Part shown: positions 8,945 through 21,264 of the stretch, one piece after another
Layout of the letters: the number at the start of each line of letters is the position of its first letter
How positions within the stretch are numbered: position 1 is the first letter of the stretch
Notes under the pieces: model-generated
What the model saw: the letters and a program-made list of their open reading frames with translations, nothing else
Database searches by the model: none
What the model was told of the DNA's origin: nothing
Translations under genes and position numbers: made by a program
Origin: CAWATZ01 sp963784995
GTDB lineage: Bacteria > Planctomycetota > Planctomycetia > Gemmatales > Gemmataceae
Direction of reading: 5' to 3'
Assembly (NCBI GenBank): GCA_963784995.1
Contig: CAWATZ010000023.1
Location: 1-64,000 of the forward strand
Length of the DNA: 64,000 nucleotides

Positions 8945-9100
8945 TCACCCAGGCCAGCACCTCGGCGCCGCCTTGTCTGCCCGTTCGCGGGGTTCAGCCT
9001 GGCCGGGGCGCTGCAAGATCCGCACCAGACGCAACACCAGCTGTTGGTTCAGGGGTGGCAGGCTGCGAAAGGCGTTGAGCAATTCTTCCTGAGTAGTCAT
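8945..9100 (-). CDS. Possible small protein (51 aa)
   Basis: Starts at ATG 9100 with MTTQEELLNAFRSLPPLNQQ and LVLRLVRILQRPG, which reads like an amphipathic helical pair, then turns low-complexity. The ribosome site is weak. The rest of 8881-9268 has no convincing gene. Confidence 0.3.
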   Translation of the reverse strand: MTTQEELLNAFRSLPPLNQQLVLRLVRILQRPGQAEPRERADKAAPRCWPG

Positions 9101-9268
9101 GGTAGTTCCCGCTTGAGCTTTGGGTCTTCTAGCATAGCGCAGCTGGGCAGCCTGCTCAAGCGATAACCGTCCTCCGATAACCGTCCTCCTTCCGCACAGA
9201 CACCGGGCGCTTTGCTCCCGCGGCGATGCCGCCTATGCAGAAGAGGCCGGTTGTCCGGACGGGTTGGA

Positions 9269-10839
9269 TCACCGCTGCCGTTCCCCTCGCTCCCTGACCG
9301 CAGCGGCGGCATTGCGCGCCGTGCGCAGGGCGTACTTCTCCCCCTCCTCCTGGGCCTTGCCGCTTTCCTGCATCAGGCGTGCGGCGGTCTCCTCGATGCC
9401 CCAGCCCCAGTCGAGCGCCAGCAGACAGAAGGTGAAGTCGGCCAGGCTGCGGTCGGGGCGCTTGTCTTTTTTCTTCGGAGCATCTTCCAGGCAGCGCTGA
9501 TAGCTGGGCCATCCTTCGGCAACAGGTTGCCGCCGCGAGCTGCGGATCGCAGCCGGGGTGGTTTTCTCCGCGGGCGCGACCACGCGGAGGGCTTCCAGTT
9601 CCGCCCGCGTCACTACCAACCCGGGGCTGGCGTGGACCGTCTCGACGCGCGGGAAGGCGGGCGCGTACTTCTCCTTGAAGTTGATGCCGCCGCTGACGCG
9701 GGTGGCCCCTGATGCGGTTAGATCGGCACCGGCACCTTTGCGGAGCCGCCGGGCGAAGTCGGCGTCACCATCCTCCACGGCGACCCATGCCTGGTAGTTG
9801 CCGGGGCTGGTGCGCAGGATGAGGAACGACACCGGCCGCAGCCGCGCCGCCAGCTCCTCGCCGAGGTCGTCGAGCTGGATCAGCGCTGCTTGGGAAGAAC
9901 GTGGGCGCACGATGACGTTGTACTGCCGCCCGGCAGATTGCGTGAGGATTTCCGGGAGGGCGGGGCGCAGCTGCTCCTGGGTGCGGTTGCCGCGGAATTC
10001 AACCTTCTCGCCCGCGGCATCGGTGAGCGTCAGGTCAAACCGCTCCGCGCCCACGGTGGCGAAGGCGTCGAGCATCGCCTGGCCCGGGTGGGCCCCCCCT
10101 CCCCCCCGGCCCGTGCTTCTGCGTTTGCTGACTTTGGCTTGTGTTTTTCACTTGTTTTGGCTGCCTGATCGTCCACGGGACTGCTAGAAAGCCTGCTGCT
10201 TTCAGCGTTTCTGGCCTTCGCATCGCTTTCTGCCAGACTCCGCCAGCCGAGGGTCGGCGGCATTCCACGCTTCTCCCGGTATTCCTGGATGATGATTCGG
10301 AACTGCTCGTGCAGCGCGTCGCGGCTGTCTCCGCGGGCGGTGGGATCATCCGGGGAGGATTTTTCAAGCTGGTAGGTCCACGGTTTTCCGGGCTCTTTCG
10401 GCCGCCATGTCCAGCCCAGTTCCTTGAACTGCTCGGTCAACTCCCGGCCTGGGTTCGGGTCTATGTCTTTCGGCGCGGTGAAGGCCACCTGCACCTGGGC
10501 GAAGCGGCGGTCACGGCGGAAATGGGCATAGCGGCCATTGCCGATGTCGATGATGTCCTCGCTGGCGACTTGAGGCAGCGAGCTGGTCCACTGGTGTCCG
10601 CGAAACTGCTCCTGGGCATCGGTCTGGGCTGGCTGCACCGGCTCGCGGGGCTCGGGTTCCGCTTGGGCGGTTCCTCGCGCGCCCTTGGATTTATCAAGCA
10701 CCGTGTCGGTCACGGGGCAACAGAGTGCCTGGGGTTGTGGGGATTTTCTCGCAGGATTGTTGTCCGCGTTGTGCCATGCCGGCCCCATTTGTCTGAAGCG
10801 AAACGAGTCACCTGTAGCGGTGGGAGGGGCGGTTGTCAA
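9269..10839 (-). CDS. RepB-type DNA primase domain protein, interrupted by a frameshift
   Basis: Two overlapping frames join near 10095-10112, where runs of C7 and C8 occur on the plus strand, giving about 520 residues. The N-terminal part has a charged region with GNGRYAHFRRDRRFAQVQVAF and GWTWRPKEPGKPW. The C-terminal part carries the RepB_primase signature: SPGNYQAWVAVEDGDADFAR, GATRVSGGINFKEKYAPAFP, and the tail FCLLALDWGWGIEETA. Such primases initiate replication of plasmids and integrative elements. The indel is in a homopolymer and may be an assembly error. It is the only replication gene seen in the island. Confidence 0.7.
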
Positions 10840-11069
10840 ACCGCCGGTCTGTTATACGTGACACTTGGGCAAGCACGCTTGCAAGCCAGCAGGCTTACAT
10901 GCCAGCAGGCTTGCCTATTTCCGCATAGACACGCCTCGCTCTGCTCGGGCATCGTTTCCGAGCTTCCAGCCCCCCCGGCAGGACTCCTCGACAGATGCCT
11001 ATGCAGAAATGCCGTGGAACTGATGCGAGTGGATCAGACGGAACGCGAAACCTTCTGTTGCCGAAGAGG
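10840..11069. other. Intergenic region with short repeats
   Basis: No coding signal. GCCAGCAGGCTT occurs at 10885-10896 and 10901-10912 and, with GCAAGC copies next to it, gives an iteron-like patch upstream of the primase gene. It could be a replication origin, but the units are few and imperfect. Confidence 0.3.
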
Positions 11070-11642
11070 TTACAGAAGATCGATGAACGCACGAAGTCGA
11101 GCGACGGCTTGAGTAAGGCCGTTCCCTTCAAAGGTGGCGAGGAGTTCCTCTGCAGTCTTGGGCGGGTTGCGGAGACTTTCCCGCTGACGCTTGACTGCGG
11201 TGCAGAACGGGCCAGGCGCCGCCTCCAATAAGGCGGCCAGGAAGTCATCCGGATGCAGCGCCTCGATGTCGAAAGGAGCAAGCGCCGATGCCGGGAAATC
11301 AGTGAGGTTGAAGGTAACGATCACGTCGGCACCGGCCCGAATGCCCGCAGCAAGCACATGGCGGTCGTTGGGATCGGGCAAGGAGAGGGAAGCGATCAGG
11401 TCTTCGTAACCTGTGACCAGGCAATCGCGGACGGCATCGTTTATGAGCGTTCGTGTTCTGGCCAGACGCTCGGGGGAAAGCCGGGGATTGTCTTTAATGA
11501 CGTTCCGGAGCCATTCATCATGGATTTGCTCTGTCCACCTTGCCTGCACGAGGCCCGCTTGCGCCAGGCGGATGAAGAGATCACGCAGCGGCGCCGGGTA
11601 GAGGATGTTGGCATCGTCAACGGCAATGACGGGTCGATCCAT
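11070..11642 (-). CDS. PIN-domain protein, probable toxin
   Basis: 190 residues. The start (VIAVDDANILYPAPLRDLF) carries the first PIN acidic residue, and PDPNDRHVLAAGIRAGADVI plus FNLTDFP give the later acidic and Asn/Thr positions of a VapC-like RNase fold. Its ATG overlaps the stop of the upstream HTH gene (TGATG), so the two are translationally coupled. It probably acts as an endoribonuclease, with the HTH protein as antitoxin, and may help maintain the element. Confidence 0.78.
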   Translation of the reverse strand: MDRPVIAVDDANILYPAPLRDLFIRLAQAGLVQARWTEQIHDEWLRNVIKDNPRLSPERLARTRTLINDAVRDCLVTGYEDLIASLSLPDPNDRHVLAAGIRAGADVIVTFNLTDFPASALAPFDIEALHPDDFLAALLEAAPGPFCTAVKRQRESLRNPPKTAEELLATFEGNGLTQAVARLRAFIDLL

Positions 11643-12112
11643 CAGTAACCCATCCCGAGTTCCTGAGCTTCAGCAGCGAGCTGGTCCGCGATCTTGGCCC
11701 TGGCGACGTCATCTTTCCGCTTGTACGCCATCAAGTCATCAAAGCGAACGCGGCGGTATTTGCCGACGGTGCGGCAGGGAATCTTCCCCTCATCGAGCAA
11801 CTTGACCAGGTAGGGCCGCGAGACGTTGAGGATGTCTGCCGCTTGCTGAGTGGTCAATTCCGCATGTACCGGGATGAGCGTCACGGCGTTTCCCTGAGCC
11901 ATCTCGGTCAGGGCGTGCAGCAGGAGCCGGAGCGCGGCGGCTGGCACGATGACTGTTTCGGCAGCCGCACCGTCTTCGAGGACCTGGATGCGGACGCTGG
12001 GCCGCTTGCCGAGGTGATGGGTAGCCAGGAGCCGGCTTGACTCGCGGGCCAGCTGGGTATCAGCCTCAGTCGGGGCGACGGTCTCGAAAGTTTCGTGGAT
12101 CAGGGTGCTCAT
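11642..12112 (-). CDS. HTH (excisionase-type) antitoxin partner of PIN gene
   Basis: 156 residues from ATG 12112, chosen for the GAGGGAGGA site just upstream. The middle part (TTQQAADILNVSRPYLVKLL and GKYRRVRFDDLMAYK) is a MerR/excisionase-type winged helix. The N-terminal third resembles antitoxins of the 'helix-turn-helix plus PIN' pairs. It likely binds its own promoter and neutralises the PIN protein. It could in principle double as a directionality factor, but a better candidate sits at 55576. Confidence 0.75.
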   Translation of the reverse strand: MSTLIHETFETVAPTEADTQLARESSRLLATHHLGKRPSVRIQVLEDGAAAETVIVPAAALRLLLHALTEMAQGNAVTLIPVHAELTTQQAADILNVSRPYLVKLLDEGKIPCRTVGKYRRVRFDDLMAYKRKDDVARAKIADQLAAEAQELGMGY

Positions 12113-12278
12113 GGTATTCCTCCCTCTTTCCGTATCAACCAAGGCATTCTAGCATGAAGTCGAAATAGACGCAATACTCGAAATGCTCGAAATACCCCTC
12201 CCCCGGGGTTCATGACATGATGAGCGCTCTACGAAGAGCAAGGGCTTCAGGGTGTTCGTGCTTCAAGAATACTGAGGA

Positions 12279-12533
12279 TTACCTGGCATTTAGCCGAACC
12301 TTCTGGAACTCCCTCTCCCCAATTTCGTAGGGGTCGCAGAGGCCGAAGGCCCGACCAGCCAGCTCTTCAAGCCTGGCCGCCTCTGCCGGGCTGAAGGTTG
12401 GCTGGCCTCCCTGTTCCTCATACTCGGCGAACGGGGTGTCGGGGTGATACCCCAGACCCAGAGCCTCCACGCACCAGACAACAAACGCAATGGCTGACTC
12501 CCGGTCCTGTACCTCGGGTGGATCGATCTTCAT
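12279..12533 (-). CDS. Hypothetical protein (84 aa)
   Basis: The product (SAIAFVVWCVEALGLGYHPD, SPAEAARLEELAGRAFGLCD) looks like a small acidic soluble protein. Its ATG overlaps the stop of the upstream 12530-12817 gene (ATGA), so the two form an operon. No family is recognised. Confidence 0.55.
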   Translation of the reverse strand: MKIDPPEVQDRESAIAFVVWCVEALGLGYHPDTPFAEYEEQGGQPTFSPAEAARLEELAGRAFGLCDPYEIGEREFQKVRLNAR

Positions 12534-12817
12534 CGCTCACCCCCTACCGGCAATGCCTGGTCGAATTGTGCGAGGTAGGAGAGCACTTCGAGAACGGAGT
12601 TTGTTTTGAGCAATGTCGGGGTGGGATCTGGCATCATCCATGTGCCCTCCGATTCATCCCAGACAAGCGGGTTGATGATGAATCGCTCGGGATTGCCCAT
12701 CTCCCTCTGGTCGGGCTCTGGGTGTGTCGGACCTGTGCGCGCTGGCGACATGGCGTTGCGCGCGGAGGTCTTTTTGACCGGAGCGTGCTCGTCGGCGGGG
12801 CGATGAGGCCGTGTCAA
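12530..12817 (-). CDS. Hypothetical protein (up to 95 aa), start uncertain
   Basis: The core (GNPERFIINPLVWDESEGTW, NSVLEVLSYLAQFDQ) is protein-like. Internal ATGs give shorter versions, and the same frame stays open upstream to a stop at 12932. Coupled to the 12279 gene by an ATGA overlap. Function unknown. Confidence 0.5.
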   Translation of the reverse strand: MTRPHRPADEHAPVKKTSARNAMSPARTGPTHPEPDQREMGNPERFIINPLVWDESEGTWMMPDPTPTLLKTNSVLEVLSYLAQFDQALPVGGER

Positions 12818-12931
12818 GCCGGAGAGAGTGCAGAGGCCGAGGAAGCCAGCCCCGGCAGCGACGAATGCATTGCTAGTTTCTTCTTGTCGGCGAGCAACTG
12901 CCCGCTGGTCGGTACAACCACCCCGGGGCTG

Positions 12932-12997
12932 TTAGGCGACGGGCGCGGCCTGGATGTCGGCACAGAGGCACACCACCGCCAGCAGTAGTTTTTTCAT
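12932..12997 (-). pseudogene. Signal-peptide-like fragment before a stop codon
   Basis: ATG 12997 encodes MKKLLLAVVCLCADIQAA and then a TAA after 21 residues. The frame after that stop is open right through to the 12530-12817 gene, so this may be the broken N-terminus of a secreted protein. The rest of 12818-13280 shows no other gene. Confidence 0.35.
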
Positions 12998-13281
12998 GCT
13001 CAACTCGTTCCAATCTGTTCTGTTGCGTGCTCGCTCGGACGCGAGAGCATCCACCGAAGGATAGTTCACGACTGTGCGGCAGGCAACAAGCCCCGACGGA
13101 CGATGATTGACGGCCGCGGGCTCAAGCCGGTCTGACTGTTGGAAAGGGGGCGTCGATTCGGTCAGCAGGGGCAGCAAGGGGTTGGCGTTCATCAAGGCGT
13201 TCCCGGGCAAGGCGGCAGTGGAAACCGTTGCTGGTGCCCTTAACCCTTTGGCGCAAGACACGCACTCTGAACTGAGGATGG

Positions 13282-13321
13282 GACAATGTGTCTTCTTTTC
13301 CGGCAGATCAGACACTTTGAC
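13282..13321. promoter_or_regulatory. Paired enhancer-like operator upstream of the clpB operon
   Basis: GACA-ATG-TGTC (13282-13292) and GACA-CTT-TGAC (13311-13321), with starts 29 bp apart. They lie about 105-140 bp upstream of the sigma-54 promoter at 13424. The same paired motif occurs at seven other places in the island. Confidence 0.65.
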
Positions 13322-13423
13322 CTGCCATTGTCACTTTGCTCTCCAGGTTGATCCTCTCTATCCAGTCTCAAGTGCCTGCACCCACGGGCTTTGGAGCGAC
13401 AAAGCGTGGCCGTTGAATGAGCC

Positions 13424-13439
13424 TGGCACGTCGCTTGCG
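13424..13439 (+). promoter_or_regulatory. Sigma-54 promoter of the 13617-21196 operon
   Basis: TGGCACGTCGCTTGCG is a full match to the TGGCAC-N5-TTGC consensus with GG-N10-GC spacing. It lies 178 bp before the first gene. Confidence 0.8.
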
Positions 13440-13616
13440 ATAAGGACCACCGGCCGAGAAGAAAGCGCACGAGGCCGCGCCAGGGATCGCGTGGGGCAGT
13501 TGCTGCCCGTCCAGACAACTACAGGCTCAACCCGCAACGAGTCTATCGCCACGGGCGGCTCGCCTCCTCCTTCGGGCTGCCAGTTGCGACAGGAGCGTAA
13601 TCCGGAGGCGGCGATC

Positions 13617-14426
13617 ATGAAGTACACCACCCTGGACCAGGAACAGCCGGCGGAGTTGCGGACTCACCATTCGTCGAACGTGGTCGAAGGGGACGTTTGT
13701 TTCCGGGATGGAGAATCAGGGCAGGGGTTCGGGCCTGTCTTCCGTTGTGATTCGTGCGGCTGCAAGTTCTGCCCGGTTTGTACGCCGGGAGTCTGGCACA
13801 CCGGGCGCGTCGATAGCCATCGCTACGTGTGGTATTGCTGTCCGCGGTGTCCGATCGGCCTGGCGTTCATCGAGATCCCCCTGGCTGAGTCAGTCCGGAG
13901 CGCGGGGGGACAGAAGAGAGCGCTGTGGCACGTACGGGTCGTGGCCGATCCCCGGCTCCAGGAGACGCGACCGGGAGCTTATCGTGTCCTCTTCCCGCTC
14001 GTGAAACGGTTTGGGGCCTACCAGGCCTACCGGGATGGCACCGGGCCGTGTCTGTTCCAGCTCGGGCAGGAGTGGCTGGTCTGGGTTCAGGAAGCAGCCT
14101 CCGCTCTCCTGGTCGATCCTTCGGAGGTTTCCACCGCTGCGCTGCTCCCCATCGCGAAGGGAGAATACCTGATCGCCGAGCTGACCCGGGATGCCAACCC
14201 TTTGCTCCTGTTCCTGCAAATGCCGGGGGGTTATCAGGAGTACGAGCTGCCGGAAGGCTGGCCTGGACGTGGGACGCCACGGACGCTCCGGATCACGGAC
14301 CGGCTCTGGGAGGAAGACATGCTTCTGTCTCTGCTGCCGGCCCCTTCCTGGGAGAAGTGGGAAACGGCGGCGGTCGAAGGCGCCTGCGGAGGCCCGGTGG
14401 CGACGAGAGCGCGGCGCGTGGCGTGA
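13617..14426 (+). CDS. Zinc-ribbon-like protein, first gene of the ClpB operon
   Basis: 269 residues from ATG 13617, with GGAGG about 10 bases upstream. The N-terminal third has CDSCGCKFCPVCTPG and later CCPRCP, a likely zinc-binding knuckle set. The remainder is a mixed fold with no recognised family (RVLFPLVKRFGAYQAY, LFLQMPGGYQEYEL). It precedes cbpA by 22 bp in a sigma-54 operon of chaperones and proteases, so a client-binding or adaptor role is plausible but unproven. Confidence 0.65.
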   Translation: MKYTTLDQEQPAELRTHHSSNVVEGDVCFRDGESGQGFGPVFRCDSCGCKFCPVCTPGVWHTGRVDSHRYVWYCCPRCPIGLAFIEIPLAESVRSAGGQKRALWHVRVVADPRLQETRPGAYRVLFPLVKRFGAYQAYRDGTGPCLFQLGQEWLVWVQEAASALLVDPSEVSTAALLPIAKGEYLIAELTRDANPLLLFLQMPGGYQEYELPEGWPGRGTPRTLRITDRLWEEDMLLSLLPAPSWEKWETAAVEGACGGPVATRARRVA

Positions 14427-14448
14427 GTGGCTCGAAGAGGGCGCGATC

Positions 14449-15423
14449 ATGGCAGCGACCTACCAGGACTATTACGCGACCCTGGGAGTAGCGCGGACAG
14501 CGACTCTCGATGAGATCAAGAAGGCCTACCGCAAGCTGGCCCGGAAATACCACCCGGACCTGAACCCGGGCGACAAGGAGGCCGAGACGAAATTCAAAGA
14601 GGTCCAGGAAGCCTACGACGTTCTGTCCGACCCGGAGAAACGCAAGCGCTATGATCGGCTTGGAGCCAACTGGAAGGCCGGTGCCGAGTTTCGTCCGCCA
14701 CCCGACTGGGAAGAGGCAACCGGGGATTTTGGCGGCTACCAGGAAGGTTTTGGCAATGGGGACCGGGAGCACTTCGGCGGGTTCAGCGACTTCTTCGAGA
14801 GCCTGTTTGCCGGCCGGCGTCGTGGGGCGCGAGCCGGCCCCGGGTTCCGGATGCGCGGCCAGGACATCGAGGCCGAAGTTCCCGTCACCTTGGAGGAAGC
14901 CCATCGAGGCACCCGAAAGAGCTTGACTCTTGAGCTTGAGGGATCCGGTCGCAAGACCCTGGAGGTGACCATCCCCCCGGGCGTGCGCGATGGGACCGTC
15001 CTCCGCCTGGGAGACCAGGGGGAGCCGGGCGCTGGCGGTGGTCCTCCCGGCGACCTGCACGTCCGCGTCCATTTCCTGCCGCACCCGCGCTTTACCGTCC
15101 AGGGAGTCGGCGACCTGGTGACGGAGCTGCCGGTCGCGCCCTGGGAAGCGGTCCTGGGCGCCCGAGTCCCGGTGGAGACGCTGGAAGGGCAGGTCGAGCT
15201 GACGATCCCTCCGGGCAGCCAGAACGGCAAACCGCTTCGCTTGCGCGGGCAAGGGATGCGGCGGCGCGACGGCACGCGCGGCGACCTCTACGTTCGTCTC
15301 AAGGTGATGGTCCCAACCAAACCATCTCCCGAGGAACGAAGACTGTTCGAGCAGCTGGCGACCGTGTCATCATTCCGGCCACGCGAGATCGCACGTGGGA
15401 GGACAGCGGATGCCTGGACGTGA
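14449..15423 (+). CDS. cbpA: CbpA-type J-domain co-chaperone
   Basis: 324 residues. The J domain at 5-70 has HPD at 35-37. A Gly/Phe-rich linker (GGYQEGFGNGDREHFGGFSD) follows, and then two DnaJ C-terminal substrate-binding domains (VTIPPGVRDGTVLRLGDQG, LTIPPGSQNGKPLRLRGQG). The Cys-rich zinc domain of true DnaJ is absent, which marks CbpA/class B. It would deliver clients to DnaK and support ClpB disaggregation; the dnaK and grpE genes lie further along the island. The 3' end overlaps the next gene by 14 bp. Confidence 0.93.
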   Translation: MAATYQDYYATLGVARTATLDEIKKAYRKLARKYHPDLNPGDKEAETKFKEVQEAYDVLSDPEKRKRYDRLGANWKAGAEFRPPPDWEEATGDFGGYQEGFGNGDREHFGGFSDFFESLFAGRRRGARAGPGFRMRGQDIEAEVPVTLEEAHRGTRKSLTLELEGSGRKTLEVTIPPGVRDGTVLRLGDQGEPGAGGGPPGDLHVRVHFLPHPRFTVQGVGDLVTELPVAPWEAVLGARVPVETLEGQVELTIPPGSQNGKPLRLRGQGMRRRDGTRGDLYVRLKVMVPTKPSPEERRLFEQLATVSSFRPREIARGRTADAWT

Positions 15424-15772
15424 ATTGATTCTGTACCCTGGGCGCGGAAGGGCCGAACGAACGGCAGAGCAATGCCTGACGCTGGAAGCGCTTGCGGTCG
15501 AGGTCCATTTGCACCCGGCCCTGGTGGAGCAGTTTGTTGCCTACGGCCTTCTCGAACCCATTATTGGAGGCGACCGGGTGACCTGGTTTGACGTGAGGGC
15601 GGTGCGGCGCTTGCGGACGATTTGCCGGCTCCGCGAGGACCTGGGCATCAACCTGCCGGGCGTCGCCGCGGTCCTGGACTTGCTTGAACGGATCGATCGG
15701 TTGCAGCGCGAGGTGGCCCACCTGCGCCTGGCCCGGGAGAACCATCACGAGGACTTCAAAAGGGACCAATGA
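15410..15772 (+). CDS. cbpM: CbpM-like chaperone modulator (MerR-type fold)
   Basis: 120 residues from ATG 15410, preceded by GGGAGGA. The fold (LTLEALAVEVHLHPALVEQF, WFDVRAVRRLRTICRLREDL) matches CbpM/MerR-like proteins that bind and restrain CbpA. It overlaps the end of cbpA and ends 3 bp before clpB, matching the cbpA-cbpM order of other bacteria. Confidence 0.85.
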   Translation: MPGRELILYPGRGRAERTAEQCLTLEALAVEVHLHPALVEQFVAYGLLEPIIGGDRVTWFDVRAVRRLRTICRLREDLGINLPGVAAVLDLLERIDRLQREVAHLRLARENHHEDFKRDQ

Positions 15773-15775
15773 GTC

Positions 15776-18424
<2,649 letters not shown>

Positions 18425-18450
18425 TCGGGGCAACGTCTGGAGCGCACGCC

Positions 18451-19143
18451 ATGATTCCGATTCAGGACACCGTCCAGTCCCGGAGCGTCCCGCTGGTGAC
18501 GTGGGGGCTGATCATTCTCAACAGCCTGGTCTTCTTCTATGAACTGTCGTTGCCTCCCGAGCAGCTTGAGCGGCTGATTGCCATGCTGGGTCTGGTGCCG
18601 GCCCGGCTGAAGTACGATGCGGATGCCTGGTGGACACTGCTCACCTGCATGTTCCTGCATGGCGGCTGGATCCACATCATTGGCAACATGTGGATGCTGT
18701 ACCTGTTCGGCGACAACGTCGAGGACCGCATGGGTCCGGGCCGCTACCTGATCTTCTACCTGCTGTGCGGCCTGGCCGCGAGTCTAACTCACCTGGCCAT
18801 CAACCCGAATAGCGGCGTGCCGACCATCGGCGCTTCCGGGGCCATCGCCGGGGTTCTGGGGGCCTATTTCGTGCTGTTCCCCACGGCACAGATCATCACG
18901 CTGATACCTATCTTCATCTTCCCGCTGTTCATCGAGATTCCGGCGGTAATCTTTCTCGGCATCTGGTTCGTGAGCCAGCTGTTCAACGGCACGCTGGCCC
19001 TGGGAGGCACGCAGGACTCCGCCGGCGTGGCCTTCTGGGCCCACGTCGGCGGCTTCGTGGCCGGCATGGTGCTGTTACCCCTGTTCAAAAAATCCCGGCG
19101 ACGGTATCGGCGCTACTACGACGACGAGTACTGGCCGTGGTAA
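18451..19143 (+). CDS. Rhomboid-family intramembrane serine protease
   Basis: 230 residues with about six membrane segments. The catalytic serine is in GASGAIAG and the catalytic histidine in HVGGFVAGM; HGGWIHIIGNMWMLYLFGDN is the conserved TM2 region. It cleaves membrane-spanning substrates. It lies 26 bp after clpB and 13 bp before a Clp-fold protease, so it is co-transcribed with soluble quality-control genes. The basic tail (KKSRRRYRRYYDDEYW) faces the cytosol by the positive-inside rule. Confidence 0.9.
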   Translation: MIPIQDTVQSRSVPLVTWGLIILNSLVFFYELSLPPEQLERLIAMLGLVPARLKYDADAWWTLLTCMFLHGGWIHIIGNMWMLYLFGDNVEDRMGPGRYLIFYLLCGLAASLTHLAINPNSGVPTIGASGAIAGVLGAYFVLFPTAQIITLIPIFIFPLFIEIPAVIFLGIWFVSQLFNGTLALGGTQDSAGVAFWAHVGGFVAGMVLLPLFKKSRRRYRRYYDDEYWPW

Positions 19144-19156
19144 AGGAGGCCCCTCC

Positions 19157-19996
19157 ATGAATGTCGGCGACGTGTTCTGGATTTTCTTGATGCTCTCCAT
19201 GCTTCAGCCCTGGCTGCGGCAGAAGATGCTGGAGTGGGCCCGGGACCGGCTGATGCACCAGATCGAGGCCCAGCGCGGCAGCCGGGTCATTCTGATGATC
19301 CATCGCCAGGAGACGATGAGCTTCCTCGGCTTTCCGGTCCTCCGCTACATCGACATCAACGATGCGGAAGAGGTCATCCGCGCCATTAACATGACCGACG
19401 AGTCGGTGCCCATCGACCTGGTGCTGCACACGCCCGGCGGTCTGGTGCTGGCCAGCATCCAGATCGCCCGGGCCATCAAGGCGCGCAAGGGCAAGGTGAC
19501 CGTGTTCGTGCCGCACTACGCCATGTCGGGCGGCTCCCTGATTGCCCTGGCCGCCAACGAGATTGTCATGGACGCCCACGCGGTCCTGGGACCGGTCGAT
19601 CCCCAGCTGGGCGAATACCCGGCTGCCTCGCTGCTCAAGGTCACCAAGACCAAGGACGTCAACGAGACCGACGACAAGACGCTAATCCTGGCCGACGTGG
19701 GCGAGAAGGCCCTGCACCAGCTTCGGGCCGAAGTGGTGGAGCTGCTGGTGGGCAAGCTGCCCGCCGAGAAGGCCGCCGCGCTGGCCGACCAGCTGTCGCA
19801 AGGAACCTGGACGCACGACCATCCGATCGGCCTGCGGCAGGCCCAGGAGCTGGGTTTGCCCGTCAAGGGTGACATGCCCAAGGAGTTCTACCAGCTGCTG
19901 GCCCTGTTCCCCCAGCCAACACAGCAAAAGCCCACGGTGGAGTACTTCCCCACCCCTTACGGACCGACAGAGCCGGCCAAGGCGCAGAGGGGGTAA
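19157..19996 (+). CDS. SDH/SppA-type Clp-fold serine protease, membrane anchored
   Basis: 279 residues. The hydrophobic start (VFWIFLMLSMLQPWL) may be a membrane anchor. The Clp-crotonase fold shows LHTPGGLVLASIQIARAI, then the nucleophile motif MSGGSLIALAANEI and MDAHAVLGPVDPQLG. This is the serine dehydrogenase proteinase (SDH) family related to SppA. It probably degrades membrane-associated or misfolded peptides without an ATPase. Good RBS AAAGGAGG. Confidence 0.85.
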   Translation: MNVGDVFWIFLMLSMLQPWLRQKMLEWARDRLMHQIEAQRGSRVILMIHRQETMSFLGFPVLRYIDINDAEEVIRAINMTDESVPIDLVLHTPGGLVLASIQIARAIKARKGKVTVFVPHYAMSGGSLIALAANEIVMDAHAVLGPVDPQLGEYPAASLLKVTKTKDVNETDDKTLILADVGEKALHQLRAEVVELLVGKLPAEKAAALADQLSQGTWTHDHPIGLRQAQELGLPVKGDMPKEFYQLLALFPQPTQQKPTVEYFPTPYGPTEPAKAQRG

Positions 19997-20056
19997 GAGA
20001 CACTTGAGAGTCGATATCAAAAGCCGCTTCCGGAACCGATTTTGAGGAGCTGAAGC

Positions 20057-21196
<1,140 letters not shown>

Positions 21197-21220
21197 GGCA
21201 GGACGCGGGCGTTGGAAAAA

Positions 21221-21248
21221 GAGCCCTCCCGGCTGACCGGGAGGGCTC
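21221..21248. terminator. Bidirectional intrinsic terminator
   Basis: Perfect 12-bp stem (21221-21232 with 21237-21248) and CTGA loop. On the minus strand it is followed by five T, and it lies between the convergent htrA and baeRF genes. Confidence 0.85.
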
Positions 21249-21264
21249 GGGTGTGCGAACGGGA

